Shown in pieces: positions 22,701 to 32,900 of a stretch of DNA of 64,000 nucleotides. How positions within the stretch are numbered: the stretch's first letter is position 1; every line of letters begins with the position of its first letter. A program made the position numbers and the translations under genes. The notes under the pieces were generated by a model. That model searched no databases and was not told the origin of the DNA. It saw nothing but the letters and a program-made list of their open reading frames with translations. The DNA is from Sphaerosporella brunnea (lineage: Eukaryota; Ascomycota; Pezizomycetes; Pezizales; Pyronemataceae): positions 1-64,000 of the forward strand of contig VXIS01000224.1 of NCBI GenBank assembly GCA_008704415.1, read 5' to 3'.

Positions 22701-25700
22701 TGTTAATACAGGCATTACAACTAAACTGCTGGAAGAGGGGTGAAACTCTGACCGCGGTGCTTGAAACGGGAATCGAAAAGAAAGTTGACTTCATTTGTAT
22801 ACAAGAGCCACCGACATTTGCAGGATGGAGACACCCAGGGTGGGACTTCATTCGAGGAGGAAGAACGCTGTTTGCTATCAGGAGGGATAGTATATGGCGG
22901 GCAAGCGAACGACCAGAACTATCCACAGAAAGCGGAGGTGACGTCCAAGTCTTCGACATTACACACAAAGGAAACCGGGTTCTAAGGATAGCAAATGTAT
23001 ACGATCAGACCGACGCTGAATCAGGAACGAGACGAGCAAGAAATGCCGACTGGTCGGCCATCATCAACCAACACACCATACTGTGCGGAGACTTTAACGC
23101 ACACAGCGAACGATGGAACCCTCTGTGCCCAGTGGAGCATAGAAAGGACTGCAACTTCCTAGAAAACCTGATGGATGAACACGACCTCAAATATATAGGG
23201 GATGGACGGGAAACTCATCAACAACCCAACCAGGGACGACACAGTGTCATCGACCTAGCCTTCGCATCGGGCGAAATAACAGAACGATGTCAAGGCGGAG
23301 TACTTCTAGACACAGCCCATGCAACAGGGTCAGACCATGAAACCATCTGGTGGCAGGTGGAAACAGACGAGACGTCATCAGAGACAGGAGTAACAAGAGG
23401 ATGGGCAATCACGGAGATGCTCCGCGCGGAGGAGGAAAGCAAAAACTCGACAATCATCCGGGAGCAAGAACCTGTCAAAAAAGACTGGCAGGCCAGGAGC
23501 GCCAACAGAACAACCCTATCCGACAACAGCACAGAACGGGATGTTGAGGAAGAGGCAGTCTGGATCAGGGAACAACTAACGGAGTTGCTCGACGCTCATG
23601 CACGAAAGGTCACCATTGTCGCTAGGTCCAAACGATGGTGGGGAGAAGAAATAAAGAAGACACGTCAACAATATGGTAGGGTTCGAAGACGAAGACAACA
23701 GGGATTCGCCTCCTTCGAAGAGGAAAAAGAAGCGAGAAATGCCTTCAAATCCCTCCAACAAAAAGCGAAGAAAGAGACCTGGAACAGCTTCCTTCAAACA
23801 GCCAAAGGAGATGAGGTCTGGGAAGTTCTGAGAGCAACCAAAGTGGCAGCGCCCAAACTCATAGGGACCATCCAGGATGAGGAGGGCCGAATAGCTCAAA
23901 ACGACCAAGAAAAGAGAAAAATGATGGCAGACATATCCTTCCCGCCCCCCAACCCGTACAACGGGCCAGAAGGAAGGCCAATGCTCTATGCAAACGCCTA
24001 CAAAAAAGTCGACAAAAGCCTCATCAACCGAGCACTACAAGGCCAGGCCAACAACAAGGCACCCGGCATCGATAAGCTGGGTACACCCATCATCAAAGCA
24101 CTTTACAAATGGGACCCCAATAGAGTCACCTCGATTGCGAGGGCCTCTATCCGATTAGGCTACTTCCCTGCTGAATGGAAAGAAGCGAAAGGAGTATGCA
24201 TTCAAAAACCGGGAAAAAAGGACTACTCTAAAGCCAAAAGCTATCGCACCATCTCTCTGCTTAATTGTATGGGAAAATTGGTGGAAAAGGTAGCAGCAAT
24301 CCTGATTACGGACTCTGTCGAAAGCATGGGGAGACTGCATGAGGGACAGTTCGGAGGAAGACGAAAACGGTCTGCAATAGAAGCAGCGGCTTCCCTCATC
24401 GCACAGGTTGAAGAGGCGTGGGAAGCAAAGAAATTCGTGGGCGCACTGATGATGGACGTTAAAGGGGCCTTTCCTACGGTAAACAGCCGGTGTCTGGGAA
24501 AAAAGATGAGAGACATGAAACTAGACGAGGACCTGGTACGATGGGTTCGCAGCTTTATCGAAGATAGATATGTCACCATCCTGATGAACGGAGAAGAAGG
24601 GGAAAGGATTAGGACGGAAACCGGTCTCCCGCAAGGATCGCCAGTATCGCCAGTTCTCTTCCTGATTTACATCGCCGACCTAGCCAAAAGGGTGGAACAA
24701 CAAGTCCCAGGAGTACAAGCGCTCTCTTTTGTGGACGATGTTACATGGGCCGTCACAGGAGACAACGTAGGAACGATCACCAGAAGCCTGGAAGAGTGTG
24801 CTAAAATCACAACCCACTGGGCCTCGGAAAACGCCACCGCATTCGAGATGGAAAAGACTGAAGCAATCTTCTTTTCCCGAAAACATGAACACCAAAAAAA
24901 TATCCGACAAAAGATATTCTTAGGTGACGGCCACGAGGTAGCATACAATAAGGCTGCAGTAAGGTGGCTCGGGATTTGGCTCGACAGCAAACTCACCATG
25001 AAGACGCACCATCAAAAGTGGACCAGCAAGGCCAAATCACAGCAGGCTCGCTTCAATAGAGTATGCAGGAAAGCGGGTCTTCCCCCAGGTAGTGCGGCGA
25101 ACCTCCAACGGGCGGTGGTGCAATCCATTGCGACCTACGGCATAGAACTCGACGGCATCCGAAAAAAGACGCCCCGGGACGGACAGAGAGTCCAAGAGCT
25201 CCAGCAGGTAATCAACGCACAAGCGAGAGCAACAACGGGCAATTTCAAATCGACCCCAGTCGGAATCTTAATGGCAGAGAGCGGCATGCGCCCGGCTGAG
25301 GCCATAAAGAGAGGCAGAGAAGCAAGGCTTCGAGCAAGAATCCTTGGGAGGCCCCAACGTTTCAGCAACGACGATGAAAGTCTGGTCGAAGACACGCCAG
25401 CAGAGCGACTCAGAAAAAGCTGTGCCGTGGCAGTGGGTGCCGTCGAAGTGGAAAGGATTACCCCACGGAAGAACCGGCGAACGAAGGGGATCGTCATCAA
25501 AGAACCGAAAAGAGATGCCCTACGCACAGCTAAAAACTGTGATGAATCGTCATCCCTCACCCTCTGGACCGACGGATCGAGGTTGGAGGATGGGCGTGTA
25601 GGTTCTGGAGTAGCATGGAAGGAAGGGGAAGAGTACGTCGGAAAAAGCTATCACTTAGGTGTTAGCAAAGAAGTATTCGACGCAGAGCTGTTTGCGGTGA

Positions 25701-26491
25701 TTGAAGCTGTCAAGCGGGCGAGCAGCATGGAGACAATCACCAACGACAAAGTCACCGTCTTCACAGACTCGCAGGCAACTCTGACACGGATCCAAGACGA
25801 CAGAGAGGGCCCCGGACAGATGGCCACACGGTGGCTATATCGATGGGAAGCAACCTTGGCAAGACGGAACGTCCAACTGGAATACAGATGGACGCCAGCA
25901 CACGTCGGGATTAACGGAAACGAGGCCGCCGATCGGTTGGCCAAGAAGGGTGCAGAAGGCGGCGAAATCGCAGACCGGCTCACAAAAGGACGGGACTCGC
26001 CAACAGAATGGATGTCGCTGGCTCATGTCAACCGACTGGCCACGGATGCCGAAACAGAGGTCCAACAAAAATGGATCTCAAACAAGCTCAAGGACGACAC
26101 TCGATACAAGCCGAGAATCGTCAAGGGTAGAATATTGTGGAAGATCCGCAAGGACACTGCAAAAATCCCCAAAAAGAAAGCGCAGGTATATTACCAGCTG
26201 ATGAGCGGCCACGCGGTCACAAACGACTATCTGTTTAAGCGAAAACGGCGCGAGTCCAACCACTGCGATTGGTGCCACAACGACACGCCACAAACGAGAA
26301 GCCACCTTCTACTGCACTGCAAGAGGTGGAAAGAAGAACGCAAAGCGTTCTTCAAAGAAGTAGAGAGAGTATGGGGGAGAAGAAGGCGGAAGAGGTTAAA
26401 AGATATTTTCGGCGATGACAGGATGACGGCGATTGTGCTGAGATTCCTTGATAGTACTGAAATTGGAAGGAGAACGGGCCAAGCCTCTTAG
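22700..26491 (+). CDS. LINE ORF2: endonuclease, reverse transcriptase, RNase H
   Basis: 1263 aa. Residues 1-220 form an AP-like endonuclease with QLNCWK, ICIQEPP, GDFNAHSERW (Asp131) and SDHETIWW (His213). The reverse transcriptase spans about 440-740 and includes MMDVKGAFPT, GLPQGSPVSPVLF and FVDD (about 677), the catalytic box with Val in place of the usual Ala. RNase H spans about 950-1090 with WTDGS, DAELFAV, FTDSQ and NEAADRLAKKG, so all four acidic residues are present. The C-terminus has the motif CDWCHNDTPQTRSHLLLHC. It would nick target DNA and copy the RNA in place. The A of its ATG is the last base of the ORF1 stop (TAATG), which suggests stop-restart translation. Confidence 0.95.
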   Translation: MLIQALQLNCWKRGETLTAVLETGIEKKVDFICIQEPPTFAGWRHPGWDFIRGGRTLFAIRRDSIWRASERPELSTESGGDVQVFDITHKGNRVLRIANVYDQTDAESGTRRARNADWSAIINQHTILCGDFNAHSERWNPLCPVEHRKDCNFLENLMDEHDLKYIGDGRETHQQPNQGRHSVIDLAFASGEITERCQGGVLLDTAHATGSDHETIWWQVETDETSSETGVTRGWAITEMLRAEEESKNSTIIREQEPVKKDWQARSANRTTLSDNSTERDVEEEAVWIREQLTELLDAHARKVTIVARSKRWWGEEIKKTRQQYGRVRRRRQQGFASFEEEKEARNAFKSLQQKAKKETWNSFLQTAKGDEVWEVLRATKVAAPKLIGTIQDEEGRIAQNDQEKRKMMADISFPPPNPYNGPEGRPMLYANAYKKVDKSLINRALQGQANNKAPGIDKLGTPIIKALYKWDPNRVTSIARASIRLGYFPAEWKEAKGVCIQKPGKKDYSKAKSYRTISLLNCMGKLVEKVAAILITDSVESMGRLHEGQFGGRRKRSAIEAAASLIAQVEEAWEAKKFVGALMMDVKGAFPTVNSRCLGKKMRDMKLDEDLVRWVRSFIEDRYVTILMNGEEGERIRTETGLPQGSPVSPVLFLIYIADLAKRVEQQVPGVQALSFVDDVTWAVTGDNVGTITRSLEECAKITTHWASENATAFEMEKTEAIFFSRKHEHQKNIRQKIFLGDGHEVAYNKAAVRWLGIWLDSKLTMKTHHQKWTSKAKSQQARFNRVCRKAGLPPGSAANLQRAVVQSIATYGIELDGIRKKTPRDGQRVQELQQVINAQARATTGNFKSTPVGILMAESGMRPAEAIKRGREARLRARILGRPQRFSNDDESLVEDTPAERLRKSCAVAVGAVEVERITPRKNRRTKGIVIKEPKRDALRTAKNCDESSSLTLWTDGSRLEDGRVGSGVAWKEGEEYVGKSYHLGVSKEVFDAELFAVIEAVKRASSMETITNDKVTVFTDSQATLTRIQDDREGPGQMATRWLYRWEATLARRNVQLEYRWTPAHVGINGNEAADRLAKKGAEGGEIADRLTKGRDSPTEWMSLAHVNRLATDAETEVQQKWISNKLKDDTRYKPRIVKGRILWKIRKDTAKIPKKKAQVYYQLMSGHAVTNDYLFKRKRRESNHCDWCHNDTPQTRSHLLLHCKRWKEERKAFFKEVERVWGRRRRKRLKDIFGDDRMTAIVLRFLDSTEIGRRTGQAS

Positions 26492-26753
26492 GAGGTTGAA
26501 GCCGGGAAATTGTTTGAGAATTTGTGTCTTTCCCTTTCCTTTTCCTTTTCCTTTGTCTCTCCCTTTATTTGACTTTCCTGGTTTTCCTTTGTAACGGGGA
26601 GCCCCAACAGACGGATTAAGCCGTGGGGACAGGATACCCGGTTCCTTATGTCCGTCATAGGTCTCCGACCTCACCCCGATTCGCGAGATAGGGGGCGCCT
26701 GGGCTCTTGTCCTCGCGTACGCTGTATGATTTAAAACAAAACAAAACAAAAAA

Positions 26754-26766
26754 GAAGTTTCGAAGA
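26754..26766. repeat. Right target-site duplication of the LINE
   Basis: Exact copy of the 13-mer at 20205-20217, immediately after the A-rich tail. Confidence 0.92.
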
Positions 26767-27110
26767 GCTTATTTATAAGCTGGTGACATATGAAGCTTGG
26801 GTTGCGCGGCCGCACATCATCATCATCGTCCAGCCGAGTTGCTGCAACTGCAAGGATTGATATTTCCAGGATGGATATAAACATACACACTTTCTTTTTG
26901 TCGTTACACACTCGCGCGCCCACTCTCGTATCTGCTGACGCGTTCGGCAAGCAGGCAGTGGACGACGAGGCAGGAGGGAGTCATTGATAAAAACCTGCGT
27001 GTTCGTCGTCGTAACCTTCGTTCGATAGCTCACCTTCGGGGGCTATCATTTCATGGTCTTAGCCTTGTCCGCAAGCTCGCATCAATATCGCCACGACGAG
27101 AGAGGCAGAA
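26767..27110. other. Promoter and leader region
   Basis: This lies between the LINE and the DUF4097-like gene and probably holds that gene's promoter. With the LINE removed it would join directly to sequence left of 20205. No distinct motif is identified. Confidence 0.4.
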
Positions 27111-28936
27111 ATGACAGATGCGAATGGATTCTACCGTCCTAGAGACCTGCCCCAGGACGTTCCAGACCCGCGTCCGTCCTCTGACTCGGACTCCGACTCT
27201 GACAGTTCGATCAAGAACCAGAAGAAGAAGAAGCAACAACCGCACCAGCCATACGCCGAGTCCGAATCCGGGGCGTCTTCAGTGACATATCTGAATTCTC
27301 CCACAACGCGGACAAGAGCCAGCTCCTCAGCCGCTTCGTACATATTCCCGGACATGCGGGACGGGCGCAGGAGCCCCGTTTCCATGCGTGACTACGGCCG
27401 CTTCAACCCTGCGCCGGCATATCCACGGTTTTCGTTTGAGTACGGTACGCCGCTGGATCAACGATCGGAATATACCCCGTCGGCTTCGGCTTCGGTGTAT
27501 ACTCCTCAGACCACCACATTCGCGCCATCTACCGAAAATTATAGCCCCCCGGCATCGTTGTACAGCCCACCAGCTGCCAACTATGTGCCGCTCTTGCCCG
27601 CGATGTCGGAGCGTGGGAGAGCACATGGCAGCTACGGCACGGCGCCAGAGCTGCCAATGTACGTCACGGAGTCGGCAGCGCAGCCTCAAAAGCGGCGACG
27701 ACGCATCCCGGGCTGTATCTGGTGTCTTCGTAGTTTTTTCCTCGTCATAATCCTGATCCCATTGCTGCTATGGCTGCTGCGGGGGGTTTCAGCACGATTT
27801 TATGCCGACGAGGTAACCCCCCACCCCCTTTGAGCATGTACATTGGGCTGATGGAGTAGCTCCCTCCCGGCTGTCCCAACCCCAGAAATGCATTCCAAAC
27901 CAAGGGGACCTATTCCCTCCTTCCGGCCTCCACCTTCACCTTCATCGAAAACGCTCGGGACGTCATCCTCGGCGGGGAGGTGACAGTCCACCTCAGCACG
28001 GACGCAGAAGCAGAGAACGTCAGTGTCGACTACAGCATAACCTCGACGACGCACGACGCCGTGCAGATCTCGATCAGCGACGACGGGGTGGTGCAAGTGC
28101 AATCCAAGCACCGGGCGGACCGCCGCAGCGCGTGCGCCATGGTGCACATCAGCATCACGCTTCCGCACTCGCTGCAAGCGCTTTCGCTGCGCACACACAC
28201 GCTGCCACAGTACGTAGACGGCAGCGTGAGCGTAGACGCTCTTGTCCTCGACACGAAATACGCGGGGATCCACTCGCTAGCCACCGCGCGGAACTCGACA
28301 CGCGCAAGCGCAGACACGGGTAGCATCTCCGGCACGTTTTCGCTGGCGAAGTCGCTAGTCCTTGCGACGAGCAGCGGCAGCATCCACGCCGGCATCAAGC
28401 CGCTGGACATCCCCGAGCCGACCGCCGACTTGGTGGCGAAAACCGCCACCGGCTCCATCGTGCTGGACGTAGTGGGCGAATCCCCGCCTCCTGCACGGAA
28501 CTACACCTCCGCCGTCACCTCGTCCTCGGGTTCCATCGGCGGCACATTCTTGTTCGGCGCGGCGGCGCGCTTCGAGGCTGTGGCCGGCTCCCTCGACCTC
28601 CAGCTGTTACCGGTGAAATACCAAGATGTGCTCGGCACGCTGCGGACCGAGAGTAAACACGGCGCCACCAGGGTGTCGTTCACGAGCGGGCTGGCAGGGA
28701 AGCAGGTGGAAGGCTGGCACGGGGCGATTACCGGCGCTGTCGCCGTGCATTACCCGCGAGATTTTGAGGGCAAGATCTCGGCCAGCGCGACGCTGGGCCA
28801 GGTGGCTGTTTCCGGCGAGGGGATAGAGATCGAGAAGCGCAGCTGGGGGATGGTGGAGGGGTATAAGGGCGATCGAACCAAGGGGAGCGTTGAAGTGAGT
28901 GGCCATGTGGGCGAGGTTTCTTTACGCATCGAGTAG
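27111..28936 (+). CDS. Single-pass membrane protein with DUF4097-like beta-repeat domain
   Basis: Exons 27111-27812 and 27860-28936 give 592 aa. The 47-bp intron has a GTAACC donor, a GCTGAT branch and a GAGTAG acceptor; the CAG further on would break the frame. Residues 1-195 are low-complexity and cytoplasm-like: a DSDSDSD run, a Lys run, and Tyr/Pro/Ser-rich segments. A basic RRRR precedes one helix (about 203-225, FLVIILIPLLLWLL), giving type II topology with the C-terminus outside. The outer domain has repeated short strands with Gly-Ser turns (TGSISGTFSLA, SSGSIHAG, SSGSIGGTFL), as in bacterial and fungal DUF4097 putative adhesins that fold as a beta-solenoid. The function is unknown. 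Confidence 0.75.
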
Positions 28937-29902
28937 ATACTTACTTTACTTAACTTTATCCTTCCCCTTCTTTGTACATATTGCCATTTACTTTTTCTTG
29001 TTATCCAACGAACAGATATGTACCGCTTACTATTCCTGCCCCCCATCAAACCAACCTTCACCCTCCACCGTGATAACGCAGCACACCCCAGTGCAAGCTG
29101 ATCCCTAAACACCACCACCAGACGCTAGACAAGAATATCCCACGGATTAGCGGCCAGGCGTGCGTGTTCTGATGCTGAAGCTATAGATCCAGCACACTTC
29201 CAGTATCCAAGTATGCAGTAGATACCACACCCGAAATGCTCGCTTTGTTCGTTCGTGAAGCACCACTTCAAACTACCCGTGCAGTGCACAAACAAACCCC
29301 AACTACATACCAAGTACCGGTATGCAGCTACAATCTGGTCAGGTGGGAGTTTTCGCTCATCATTCATCAGTCTCACTCTCAAAACATACGGCCCCCTCCA
29401 CCCGTTTCCTTCCACAACGGCGGCGTTCGGCAAGTGATCGATAAGTACTTAGTAGCTGAAGAAAACCCAGATATTTGGTATGTATTTCTTCCATCCCCCC
29501 TAGCTACAGAACAAAACAGACAGAATAGTGAAAAACGGCCAACTCCTTCAAACACCCTCTACTACATAACTCATACTAAACTCGTACCTTTTCATCCCGC
29601 TTCGTTCATATCACGCGTTCAACAAATAAGAGAGAGAGATGGCATTACAACATTAAAAGAGAGGAAATGAAAAATAAATGAAACACTGCGCAAACTAACT
29701 CCCGCTTCACGCCTCAAAAAACGCAGACAGAGCCCTACTTAATGCAGACAACACCAACTTAGATGCATCAACTTCCCCGGAAGAAGAAAAAAAAAAAAAA
29801 AAAAAAAGGCAAAAAAAAAAGAGAACAAAAAACGACCACAGAAGAGTAGAGTATCAATGTACAACCCAGAAATGAGAAGAAAACGAGAAAGGTGGTTGGG
29901 AA
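28937..29902. other. Region between convergent genes
   Basis: 3' flanks of the DUF4097-like gene (+) and the coiled-coil gene (-). A-rich runs lie at about 29786-29820. No gene is supported. Confidence 0.5.
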
Positions 29903-32900
29903 TCACAACGTCCGGAGATTCGTCATGATCAGACTCGCCTCTGCGGTTCCCATGCCTTCAACAGCCAGCTGCCTCGCCTGACTGCCTTTGCGGAGTCTCT
30001 GCACGGCGTTCGCGATTTTCCACGCTTCCTCTTCGTCGCAAACAAAGACGAACCGGCGACCTTCCGCGTCTCGAACATTGGCGCGGATCATGTGCTGGCG
30101 ACTGTGCCTGATGCTATCGGATGTGGACGCGGAACAGGTGGTGCTGCACACGCGGGCCAAGCTTTCTATGATGAGGTCCATTTCCTCTTCGCTCTTGACC
30201 TGCGCCTTGTCGCCACTGGAGCCGAACATCTTCCGCATGGGGTTGTCCTTCTTGATGCTTTGAGATCGAGGAGGAGGGGTGTACCGAGGACAAAACACCT
30301 CGATGAGACGGATCGTCCAGGCCTTGATGTCCCACTCGCGATGCGACAGCGTAGTCACGTCGTCGTCGATGAAGAGACCCTCGGTAGAAATGCGAAGCAC
30401 CAAACCGTCAGTGACACCGGGTGAGACTCCCGGGACCAAGGAGGCAATAGGGCGGTTCTGGCTGGCGTTCGTAAACAAGTATACAGCTTTGAGAACAATC
30501 TTGTTCGGGTCCGAAGTGGAGTATTGCTGGGAGGTACGTTGCCGACGTGGAGGAGGCGGTGGTGGAGTGGCATCGGATCTCCTCAAAGGCTCAGAAGAAT
30601 ATCGCGGTGAGGAGGTCTTGGAGGTTGCTTGCGACGGAGGCAAGCCTGCGGAGGCCTCGGAGAGTGGCCTGGTGCGTCCGCTAACTGACGGGGGTGGGGT
30701 TTTAAATGCAGAAGATGAGGCGTCAGAGTGCTGCTTCCTGTGCGAAGGAGCCTGTCGAGGTGCCGTGCTCTGTGACCTTGGAGGCTCGGACGGATGATAT
30801 TCTGGCGGCGGATCAACTGGAATCTGATGTGGAGGGGGTGGGGGCGGGATGTCGGCGGCTGCCATTCGTTCCCTTTCCTTTTGTCTGAGCCATTCTTCTC
30901 GTCGTTTGGCTTCTTCCACACGCTGCTTTTCGGCGACCCTTTCCCGTTGAATACGGATTCTCTCTTCAGCAGCCTTCTGTCGTTCAAGCCTTTCTCGCTC
31001 GGCCTTCTCTCTTTGCTCCCGTTCCTGCCGTTCTTTTTGCTCCTTTTCCCGTTTTTGACGTTCCGATTGCTCCTCAGAAGCCATTATATCGTTGAGAAGC
31101 TCTTGTCGGAACCTCTCATTCTCTTCTTGCTCCATACGAATCCGTTCTCGTGCCTCCCTTTCAACTCGTTCCTTTTTCTCCCTTTCCTTGCGCTCGGTTT
31201 CGGCGCGTTCCTGGTTCTGTCGAGCCATCTTCTCGCGAATAGCCTGCTCACGCTCCTTTCGGGTCCTATCTAGTCGTTCCTTCTCGATTCGCGCCGCCTC
31301 GTCCTTCTTACGCTGCTCCTCCTTTTGCTGCGCCTCCTCCGCCTCTGCTTTACGCCTTCTCTCTTCCTCGTTGCGCCTTCTCTCTTCTTCGTTGCGCCTT
31401 TCTTGCTCCTTCTCGGTCGCCAAGCGCTTCTCCTCTTGCTCTTTGGCCTTGCGCATCTGTTCCTCCCTCTCCTTTTGCTTACGTTCCTTCTCGAGCTGGC
31501 GTTGACGTGCCAGGCGCTCCTTTTCGGCCTTGACACGTTCCGCCACCTCCCTCTGCTTGCGCTCTTTTTCCGCCTTTTCTTGCATCTCTGCAAGCTTCCG
31601 ACGCTCCGCCGCCTCCTTTCTCAAACGCTCATTACGTTCTCTCTCCTCCCGCTCCCTTCTTAATCGTTCCAGCGCTTCCATTTCAATGCGCTCCCTCTCC
31701 CTCAACTCCTTAACCGATCGCTCGGCCCGGGATTTCTCGGCATTCTCCTTCGCCTCTCTCTCGGCACGCTCTCTCTTTTCTCTTTCGGCGCGCAACCGTT
31801 CCCTCGCCCTTCGCTCTCGCTCCAGCCTCTCCGCTTTCGCCTGTGCAGGGTCTTTTTCGCGCTTCCCATCACTTCCGGTGCCCGACGCAGGCGATTGGCT
31901 GGGCTTAGTCGTCGGAACTGAACTCGTGCTACTTTGGCTCGGAATCGGACCGCTCGCGGTGCCTTCCTTTGTAGAAATGGATTCTTTAGTATTTTCCTTC
32001 ACAAAGCTATACGCAAACTTCGGACGGTCAAACATAAAAGGCGCATCGGAAGAGACGTTAGTATCCGGAGAGGTACCACCGCCGTCAGGTGGTGGCGATG
32101 GGGGAGGAGCTGGTCGTGGGGGAGGAGCTACGGAATCCGCGGGCTTGGGTCCAGCCTTGAGTGGTTCAGCGATCAGGGGCGCTGGGGCGAGTCTGGGCAT
32201 GGTAGGAGAAGAGGCGTTCACAGGGACGGGACTTTCTGATGGCGGCTGAGGTAGTGGTATTGATGTCGAAGACTGTGGTTTGATTGGAGAGGGCAATGGC
32301 GCGACCGTGGGCTTCTGCGGCGGCACGGGTTGCGGTGTTGAAGCCCTAGCCTTAGTCGTGGAAGCAGTCTTGGGCGGCGGCAACTGCTGAGCGGGTTTTG
32401 CGATCGCCGCCGGAACGAAAGCCGGCCGAGCCTTGGAAAGTGTTGGTGTTGTCACCAACGGGCCTGGCACCACGTCTGGCGCACGCTTAGGCCTGATGGC
32501 CGGAGGAGGGGACGCCGGGGGCGGAGGGGAAGGGGGTTGGTAGGGCGGTGGCGGAGCGGCTGAGTATACTTTCTCCTTCCTGAGTGTTGGTGACTTAGCA
32601 GATGATTTGACCCACACCGGAGAGTCCCACGAGGGAGCGTCCCAGGAAGATCGCTTTGCCGTTTCTCCACGCTCCTCGGGCTCCTCTATTTCGCGTTGAA
32701 GACGGTCCTCTTGGCGCTCGCGTTCCTTCCGCTCGTATGCTCGCTGCTGCTCCTCGCGCTCCTGTTTCTCTCTCTGCTTTTCTTGGGACGAAGATGCACT
32801 CGCACTGGAACGCTTATAAGACTCACACCCCAGGCGTCTGCTGATGCTCCCCGAAGCTCTCTCTCCCTTGTGATCTTTGCGCTCAGTTTCAGGCAGTGAG

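Larger units (their letters stand above)
20218..26753 (+). mobile_element. Full-length Tad1-like LINE retrotransposon (6.5 kb)
   Basis: It runs from just after the left target duplication to an A-rich tail made of AAAAC units (about 26731-26753). Contents in order: 188-bp 5' UTR, ORF1 (20406-22700), ORF2 (22700-26491) and a 262-bp 3' UTR. Domain order in ORF2 (AP-type endonuclease, reverse transcriptase, RNase H, Cys/His motif) and a zinc-knuckle ORF1 fit the I/Tad1 group of non-LTR elements common in filamentous ascomycetes. Both frames are uninterrupted, there is no C-to-T decay that would suggest RIP, and the target duplication is perfect. The copy is therefore young and may be competent. 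Confidence 0.93.

Noticed and set aside
30279..32249. Several long plus-strand frames opposite the coiled-coil gene
   Set aside because: Antisense of Glu/Lys/Arg-rich coding DNA gives Ser/Leu/Phe-rich frames without stops; these are artefacts.
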